A stretch of DNA of 12,505 nt, from the NCBI GenBank assembly GCA_010024525.1, contig RGGS01000016.1, positions 1 to 12,505 of the forward strand, in the 5' to 3' direction. This stretch comes from Verrucomicrobiota bacterium. Its GTDB lineage: Bacteria > Verrucomicrobiota > Verrucomicrobiia > Methylacidiphilales > Verrucolacustridaceae. This document shows, in pieces, positions 12,077-12,505 of this stretch (position 1 is the stretch's first letter; each line of letters opens with the position of its first letter). The position numbers and the translations under genes are program-made. The notes beneath the pieces were generated by a model. That model searched no databases and had not been told where the DNA came from. It worked only from the letters and a program-made list of their open reading frames with translations.

Positions 12077-12505
12077 CGGACCCCCACCTTCCTCATCGCG
12101 CCGGGTATCCATGATTCCCTGCGGGATGGAGGGTAAGCACTTCTCCAGGAGGCCAACCCCAGCAACCAACCGGTCAAAAGCAGTCCGGCACCAAAAAGAA
12201 CATGAAGGGTCGCCAGCTCCGGCAACCTTCCCGTCCAGATCACGGAGATGCCCAGCATCATCTGCAGAAGAGCCAGGGTAGCCCAACCCGTGACTCCCCT
12301 TCGCCACCAAGCGGGCGTCGAGACCGAGCGAACACTCCAGAGCGATCCCACAACCATCCCCACCGCCAGAATCAAACCAAGGGAGCGATGGAGGATCTGG
12401 CAAAGAATCAAGGAGGAGCTGGTGGCGGGCCACTGAAGTTCTGCGGCACGCATTTGGTTGATCTGCTGTAGAACGGCCGAGTCCCAGAACGCGGGCCACC
12501 ACGCT
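12073..12505 (-). CDS. ctaA: Heme A synthase CtaA/COX15 family (C-terminal part, cut by window edge)
   Basis: CtaA oxidises the C8 methyl of heme O to a formyl group, giving heme A for the oxidase. Only the last 143 residues are visible; the gene enters from the right edge. The C-terminal four-helix half is recognisable: LILCQILHRSLGLILAVGMV with a heme-ligand His, then LLQMMLGISVIWTGRLPE and LATLHVLFGAGLLLTGWLL with the second conserved His. The end (ESWIPGAMRKVGVR) overlaps the ctaB start by ATGA. The order ctaA-ctaB-small protein-coxC suggests heme A supply and oxidase assembly are made from one mRNA. Confidence 0.88.
   Translation of the reverse strand, partial: AWWPAFWDSAVLQQINQMRAAELQWPATSSSLILCQILHRSLGLILAVGMVVGSLWSVRSVSTPAWWRRGVTGWATLALLQMMLGISVIWTGRLPELATLHVLFGAGLLLTGWLLGLASWRSAYPPSRRESWIPGAMRKVGVR

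Noticed and set aside
12073..12502. Reading the ctaB frame as a 399-residue protein starting near the right edge
   Set aside because: The part upstream of 12076 lies in the ctaA coding region, which in its own frame gives a clear CtaA C terminus; the extension is low-complexity and unlike CtaB.

Overview
The window carries twelve protein-coding genes and two further small membrane-protein ORFs on moderately GC-rich DNA (mid-50s percent by eye). It has no rRNA, tRNA, CRISPR array or insertion sequence that I can see. A bacterial chromosome is clear. The mix of a Tsp/Prc-type processing protease, an aa3-type oxidase cluster with ctaA-ctaB, a fused lycopene cyclase and a stand-alone CoaB-like ligase fits Verrucomicrobiota or a relative. 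That placement is an inference from gene style, because no marker RNA is present.

Layout. Positions 1-1136 (minus) hold the N-terminal part of mutS, cut by the left edge. Diverging from it at 1263 is a GT-B-like glycosyltransferase. Positions 2439-5897 form a regulatory block. On the minus strand lies a LuxR-type regulator with a degenerate receiver domain, with a 46-residue WGG-type small membrane protein coupled to its end. On the plus strand lie a MASE1-LytS sensor kinase and a LytTR response regulator that overlap by ATGA. Positions 6014-8985 (plus) carry a secreted PDZ/S41 protease followed 2 bp later by a thioredoxin-fold PRX-like protein. Positions 9016-9750 (minus) encode a lycopene cyclase, divergent from a CoaB-like ligase at 9835-10476. 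From 10517 to the right edge (minus), reading ctaA to ctaB to a 40-residue membrane protein to coxC, is a tightly coupled heme A synthesis and cytochrome oxidase operon.

How the parts work together. CtaB converts heme B to heme O and CtaA converts heme O to heme A, the cofactor of the oxidase whose subunit III is coxC. The MASE1 kinase should sense a membrane-linked signal and pass phosphate to the LytTR regulator. The LuxR-like protein, encoded back to back with it, lacks the phosphorylation site and is probably regulated in another way.

Most notable points: (1) three first genes of transcription units share TANAGT exactly six bases before ATG and lack a well-placed Shine-Dalgarno, which suggests leaderless mRNAs; (2) CtaB seems to lack about 40 residues, two transmembrane helices, relative to the family; (3) the unlisted small ORF at the end of luxR resembles the small subunits of NSS-type transporters; (4) the luxR-like gene has its best ribosome site in front of an ATT codon. 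I saw no clear evidence of a wholly new multi-gene system. The regulatory block at 2439-5897 is the closest candidate.
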